Shown piece by piece: positions 58,331 to 64,000 of a DNA stretch of 64,000 bases. Under the pieces are notes generated by a model. It was not told the origin of the DNA. It ran no database searches and saw nothing but the letters and a program-made list of their open reading frames with translations. How positions within the stretch are numbered: position 1 is the first letter of the stretch; the number at the start of each line of letters is the position of its first letter. A program made the translations under genes and the position numbers. Source of the DNA: Vitellaria paradoxa (Eukaryota > Streptophyta > Magnoliopsida > Ericales > Sapotaceae); NCBI GenBank assembly GCA_019916065.1, contig CM034233.1, positions 26,609,936 to 26,673,935 on the forward strand, written 5' to 3'.

Positions 58331-59205
58331 TCATAGTATGAATTAAATAGTAAATCAAAAGAAGGCATAAGATTTTTACATGAAAAATCATTGTTGACAA
58401 AAGATAAAAATGACGAGTCTTATACGGAAATTGACCAATCTTAAAAAAAAAAAAAAAAAAGACATAAAATTTTTATATAAAAAATTATTATTGATAAAAG
58501 ACAAAAATGATGTGCCTCATGTAGAGGACTAACCAATCTTCTTTTGCTACTAATGTGAGTTACAAATTTGAAGGACAAAATTAAATAGTCGAATTAATGA
58601 TTCCTTCTATAGAATTTTTGCCCACATCCATGCTAAACAATCAAAGTAAAAGACCAATTTTCAAACTTTTGAAGATCAAAAATTCATTTGTATAAAGGTT
58701 TAATTGGGTTCGTATACGAGATAATTCTTTTGAAGCATCAAGGTGTTTGATTATAATTTTTTTTTTATTATCAGAAACAATAGAAGTCGGTTTCTTCATA
58801 TAGTGTACGGAAATCCACGTAAAGAAACTGGTGGCGGTAAAGAATTTGGTGACATAGGAAAGAGAGGCTGATTGGCAAAGAATTCATACTAGCCCCTTGT
58901 GACTCAAGTTCATGCCCGGGGATCTCCCCCTACTCTCATATAGGGGTTGTTTGGTTAAAAAAAATTGAGAAAAAAGTACAGTAAAAATATAAAAAATATG
59001 TCACATAAAAGTGATATGTGTTAAAATTTTATTGAAAGAAAGTACAAAAAGTAGTTAAAGTTTATTAATTTTTAGTATTTTATGGTTAGCTAAACAGGCC
59101 CATAATATAATACCCCTTGTACTACTGACTATGAGAGGGAGAGTGAAAGGAAAGGGAGGAAGGTGTACACGCGAGAAGAGAATAAATAAAATAAGTTTAT
59201 GTAAG

Positions 59206-59237
<32 letters not shown>

Positions 59238-59440
59238 AAGATAAAAAGAGAAATTTTAAACATAAAAAAATAGAGTGAGAGAGAGGACTCTTTTTTTTTT
59301 TTTTTGAAAAAAGGCAAGAATGGGTAAGAAAGAGGGAAGAGCCTATGCGAGAAGAATGAAAAAAATAAAATTATCAGAATTAAATCAGACATCAAATTAG
59401 TGAGGGTTTCAATTTATTATTCATTGGTTCAACTCGCTTT
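58331..59440. other. intergenic DNA
   Basis: No gene. A near-repeat of GACATAAAATTTTTATATAA-type sequence lies either side of a poly-A at 58443-58460 (compare 58360-58440 with 58460-58540). A TA microsatellite lies at 59205-59230. Confidence 0.35.
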
Positions 59441-60190
59441 TGAAGATTATAAAAATAAGGTGTAAATTATGTCCTGCATTTTATTCTTAATTTTACTTTG
59501 TCCCCTGTATTTTAAATTATAATACTTTGCCCCTTGCAATTTAATCTTTTTTCACTCTGTTTACTCCATCGAAATCATTAACAAAAAATTCCATGTGTTA
59601 TGCATAGGTAGCAGACACATTGCATTCTTCTGTCTTTGTTTTCTTCTTCTTTTCTTCTTTCTTTCTTTCTTTCTTCCTTCTTCTTCTTCTTCCTTTTTTT
59701 TTTTTTTTTTTTTAACGGTAATTGATGGAGGAAGCAAACTAGATATCAAACCGGTAAGACTTTGGGTTTATTATTCATTGATTCAACTTGCTTCATAGAA
59801 ATATAAATATAATAAGTAAATTACACTTTGTATTTTACTTCTAATCTCACTTTTTTCTCTATATTTTAAATCGTAATATTTTACCCTTTACAATTTTAAT
59901 CCTTCTCCACTTTTCTTATTCTGTCAAAATTATCGATAAAAAAACATCACATGTTGAACATATGAAGTGGACATGTGACTTTTTTTGTTTTTTATTATGA
60001 TTTTTTTTTTCAACAATAAAAAGGAAAGAGGCAAACTGAAATTAAATTAAAAGTGCAATAGTCAAAGTGTAATAATTTAAAGTACAATGGGCAAAGTGAA
60101 ATTGAAGGTAAAGTATAGGAGTGTTACAATTTAAAATATAATTAAGGAGTAAGGTGAAATTGAAAGTATGTGTTTTGGAGTACCAAATTT
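59440..60190. repeat. tandem and inverted repeat, foldback-like
   Basis: A block of the form TTTTACTTTGTCCCCTGTAT, AAATTATAATACTTTGCCCC (about 59500) recurs in looser form near 59850 (period about 350) and again inverted near 60060-60165. A CTT microsatellite of about 55 bases (59638-59692) and poly-T separate the first two. Probably an old MULE-type MITE with an internal duplication. Confidence 0.4.
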
Positions 60191-63100
60191 CTCCAAAAAT
60201 ATCTAACTTTTTTTTAATTCTTTTCAAAATTTTCTAATTTTCCAACACCAAAAATCTCTAACTTTATCTCCCTTTTTTTCAACTTTCTCACATATTTCGA
60301 GAAACACACTAAGTATCCAATAATCCACAATTTGACAATTTTTTTATTTTACTTTTTATTATTTTATTTATTATTATTATTATTATTATGGGCAAAATTT
60401 TGGGCTTCAAATAAATCTAGGGTGATAAGTGCAATTTACCTAAATATTATTTATTTAATTATATGTTTATTCAATATAATTTTTTTAATAGAAAGAAGCA
60501 CAATATATATCTAAGGGGTTGGAGAAATGGGTTTTCCAAATTCAACCCGGGTTATCAATAAGAATGAAAGATTTTGGTCAACTAAAATTAACGCTCCTCA
60601 TTTGCTATATAAAATAGATGAAGCCCGCTCATTTTCCATGTTGAATTCGTAAAGCAACAAGCCCAAACTTGGAATTTGCATTTTCTTTTTTGGTTGGACT
60701 GTTCTACTTTAAAAGCCCAAAAGGGGGCACGGCCCGTTCATTCGACATTTAGGGGTAGTTTTTGTAATTAATTATGAATAAGTTTTGGCAATTTATATTT
60801 GTTAATTAAAGACTTTCGTAATATAAAGGTTAAAAATGTAAATTTATCTTTCCGTTAGTGGTGTTAAATATGTCAAAATATTTGACACTTTGGACGTGTA
60901 AGTGTGTGCTTTTTTAAATGAAGGGATTTAAGTGAGTTTAGCTAATACAACCTCATACCCTAATAAGGTCGATGTAATTAGCCTAATTAGGAAAAAAAAA
61001 ATCATTTGAACCAATTTTGGAATTTTAAGTGAAAAAAGTGTTGATGTAACTGCGAAAACTCGATTTGAAGAATAATCTTTTATTCTTAATTTGAATGATT
61101 ATTCGTAAAACTCTGTTGAGCAAGCGGGTTGATTATTCTTGATTTTTGTCATAAGATTTTTGTATGTAAATTAATAGAGATGATCAATTTAACAGAATTA
61201 TATTATTCTTTTTATTTTTTACATTCAAAAAGAAATTACATTACATTAATTGATGTAACTATGAAAGTTTAACCGTGGTTTGAAATTTTAAAAAATAAAA
61301 TTAAAATTTGGAAAGAAAAATAATACTTTGTATTTATATTATTTATGTAAAAAAATATATAAAATGATTCCTTCAAAATGCTTTACAAAGATACCTTGCA
61401 ATTATTATTTTATGATTTCGTGTGAAATTTGTTATACAAATGGGTGCATCTTAGAGCATGTGCAGCATAATAGGTAAATAAGTATTTTATGTTTTTTTGC
61501 TATCAAATATGAAGAAAACCATTTACACCAAACTCTCCAAAGCTACAGTTATTTTTATTCCTGTTACAGTAACTCTTTATTTCTACCGAATTACTGTTCA
61601 CCAGTTAAACAATTGTTTATTATTTGTTGAAGAAGACAATGGCCTTTATATTGAAAAAGACAATGGGCTACAATTTTGAAAAATTAATTTTTTAATAGAT
61701 AATTGGTAAAATGCCTAGTATTGGTATGGCTTGAAAAAGAAAAATTACTAGTTAAACCCAAAATATATACTACTTACTAGATAATTTGGCTATTCATTGG
61801 TGCACTTGCTCTTAGTATTTACGTATGTTTTTACCATTGTGATGCTCGCACAAAATTGAAAAATATTAGGTGGATTGGGCGTACGAATATATGTTGTTAT
61901 ACAATATCTATAAATAGTAGTGAATATAAAAAAAAAAAAAATCAACCACTAAGAGATTAAAAATAAAAACCAAAACAAAAATAACATAAGCAACATATAT
62001 TGTTTATGTGCAACATGAAAATTCGTACATTTAATCATGATAAATGTCAAATTAGACAATTCCAGCCATTCAAATCATGTATGTCAAAAAATGGTAAAGT
62101 GAGAAACAAAAGAAGCTATAGCAAATTAATAGATTTCAAGATTAAAGATTTAGATGCCTAAGGAATAAATAGTTTATGACATCACCAACAAAATTAGGTA
62201 AGATAGATGAAGTGGGAAACATTCTAAATTTTTGCATATCTAATTAGGTATTTATTACGTAAAATAAAAGTAAAATCAAATTATTCAAAATTTCTTTTCG
62301 TTATGACAACCAGTCCAATTCAATGGAAGTGAATATTTGTGTTCTTCATTTTGTATTAGTGAAGGAGTACGTACATTGTTATATGTTAGTGAAGATGTCT
62401 ATTGTGGTTGGTGTGTTGAATGGGAAAAAAGAAAATATATTTTGTACTATTGCGATTCTACTTATAACTAAATTTGCGCATACAAAAAATTTTAATCTTA
62501 ATGGTCTGAAGTTTTTCACCCTTATTCGTTAATGGTTTTCTTTGTAAATTTTTGTGTTTAATCTCTTTATTTTTTTCATACGTTAAAAATTATTTGTTTA
62601 ATATTGTGAATATGATCTATCTTAGCACATTAAAAATTTCAAACCTTAATGGAAAACTTTGTATTTCTTTCGAGCAACTTGTTATAGGTACTACTTATGA
62701 TACTGTTAATTATATATATATATATATATACATATTAGAGTAAATGTTAGAGGTGTTTTTGGGTTAATGATTTTATAAGAGAAAAGTAATGGAAACAATT
62801 TATACAATAAGGAAATTCAAGAATTTGAATTTGGGATATATTTAATCGTTGGATTTATTCAACGGTCATAATTACATATTTTCTCTTCACTTTAATTGTA
62901 TTTTCGACTACTTCACATAAAATATTTTCTTTTACTCTTTTAATTTTTTAAATAATTTTCTATAATTTAAATATCTTTCTAAAAATAAGAGATGATATAG
63001 TAGGAAAAATATTAAATAGGGAATTGTTTTTAAGAAAATATTGAATTGGAAATATTGTTGAAAAATAGTATTATTTGAGAAAAACTCAGATTTGTGAAAT

Positions 63101-63260
63101 CTAAAGGTGTAAATAAATATCAAAAAATAAATAGTTAGGTATTAAATGCTGTGTAATAAATATAAATTTATTTTGTATTAATGTATAATAATTGTACATT
63201 CAGATTTAATGTAAGAATACAAATTTTTATTTCTACTCAAAAGTTAATGAATATTAAAAA
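60191..63260. other. AT-rich intergenic DNA
   Basis: No gene supported; open frames are short and AT-driven. There are TTA repeats near 60367-60389 and a TA repeat at 62709-62732. Confidence 0.35.
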
Positions 63261-63558
63261 AATAAATAATAAGAAAAGGGGCAAATATTCATGATAGACT
63301 TGTAAGATATAGTAGCTGGTCATGATTTATTTACTTTCATTTTTATGTATTTTGTTTTGGAGATTGGTTTTGGGCCTAGTTTGTGACATAATGTTTTGTA
63401 GCGCTTTGTGACAAGTTATAGACTTTTGGGTATTTTAAAATTAAACACAATTGTTATTTATTGTTTCTACTCTGATTGGTATTTGATGTATGATTTTATG
63501 TAATTATTATTGTGGGTTTGTTCTCACGTCCCTGAATTGTCGATTTCAGGGCGTGACA
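63260..63558 (+). repeat. possible 3' end of an LTR
   Basis: TTCTCACGTCCCTGAATTG, then GATTTCAGGGCGTGACA (ending about 63558), resembles the end of chromovirus-type gypsy LTRs. No primer site follows, so it would be a solo or truncated LTR. Left border unknown. Confidence 0.3.
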
Positions 63559-64000
63559 GCCATGAGCGGAGGTATGTATAGGCTCGCTAGGATGGGCTGT
63601 AATGTGAATAAAATTTTGGTCCAAAATTTTTTTAATGCTAATAGTTTAAAACATCTTAACTTAATTATTTATAATTCAATTTAATATAAAATTATAATCT
63701 GGTTTAATACTCAATTCATAGTTTAAGATAAGAAAATTTTTTGACTTAATTTAATATTAAATTATAAGTTAGTTTAATATTAAGTCCATAACTCTGAGTA
63801 AAAAAAATTTCTAACTTTGCCCTTGGCCGACAGCTTCTCCCCTTTTCAACAAGTGATATATATGTGTATATACACACATTTATGAAGCTCCAGAGTTTTA
63901 TTGATTCAGAATATAGAGGTAGAAATAAAATCTCGTATTGCTCAAATTATCAAGCTAGAGGTACAAAGGATGATTATAAAAGACGAGAACTTCCGAAACA
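63559..64000. other. AT-rich right edge
   Basis: No gene seen; a small palindromic ATATATGTGTATATACACAC lies near 63858-63880. Confidence 0.3.

Noticed and set aside
59561..59798. Open frames of K/E/R or F/S/L on either strand
   Set aside because: Produced by a CTT/GAA microsatellite and poly-T.

Overview
The window is nuclear DNA of a flowering plant, most likely a eudicot. The evidence is AT-rich intergenic DNA, GT-AG introns, two isoprenylated HMA-domain (HIPP) genes of plant type, and plant-style transposons of at least six classes. I cannot name the species. Only two host genes are convincing: the last exon of a small HIPP at the left edge (7-299) and a complete three-exon large HIPP (51416-53408). 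Both are on the + strand and both end in the same CaaX box, CSIM. The roughly 51 kb between them is almost entirely transposon DNA and decayed AT-rich sequence.

Layout. 1-300: HIPP exon. About 1.9-7.3 kb: decayed Ty3/gypsy element with a tRNA-Asp-type primer site, broken gag and protease, and a deletion that joins the start of RT to the middle of the 3' LTR. 13790-18590: near-complete Ty1/copia element with 317/318-bp LTRs and target duplication AAAAC; its gag-pol has three stops, one frameshift, and lysine/asparagine where two integrase catalytic acids should be. 26546-29808: hAT element with 8-bp duplication GTCACTCT, carrying a decayed transposase and a reversed scrap of a LINE. About 37.5-46.9 kb: a large Mutator-like element (MULE). 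47134-47406: MULE-type MITE with 9-bp duplication. 58051-58318: tRNA-derived SINE with 12-bp duplication. Many short MITE-like elements, several with TTA/TAA duplications of PIF/Harbinger type, fill the rest, and one is nested inside another (31.2-31.9 kb).

The most interesting system is the MULE. It holds a MuDR-type transposase on + (38106-40478) and, facing it tail to tail, an eight-exon Ulp1/SENP-like cysteine protease gene on - (45394 to 41143) with a plant-mobile-domain-like front, an acidic and coiled-coil linker and a C48 catalytic end. All non-coding parts of the element, and a few coding parts, are saturated with one 8-bp word, ACAGTACC/GGTACTGT. I counted about 65-70 exact copies in 8.4 kb, against one noticed elsewhere in the window. 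The word occurs as inverted pairs, in a 146-bp tandem array with higher-order pattern upstream of the protease gene, and in duplicated introns. The arrangement recalls the VANDAL elements of Arabidopsis, whose own VANC proteins recognise element-specific short motifs and relieve silencing. Here the word is different and the partner gene is Ulp1-like. This copy looks dead (stops, frameshifts, changed catalytic residues), but the architecture suggests a motif-marked, self-recognising MULE lineage.
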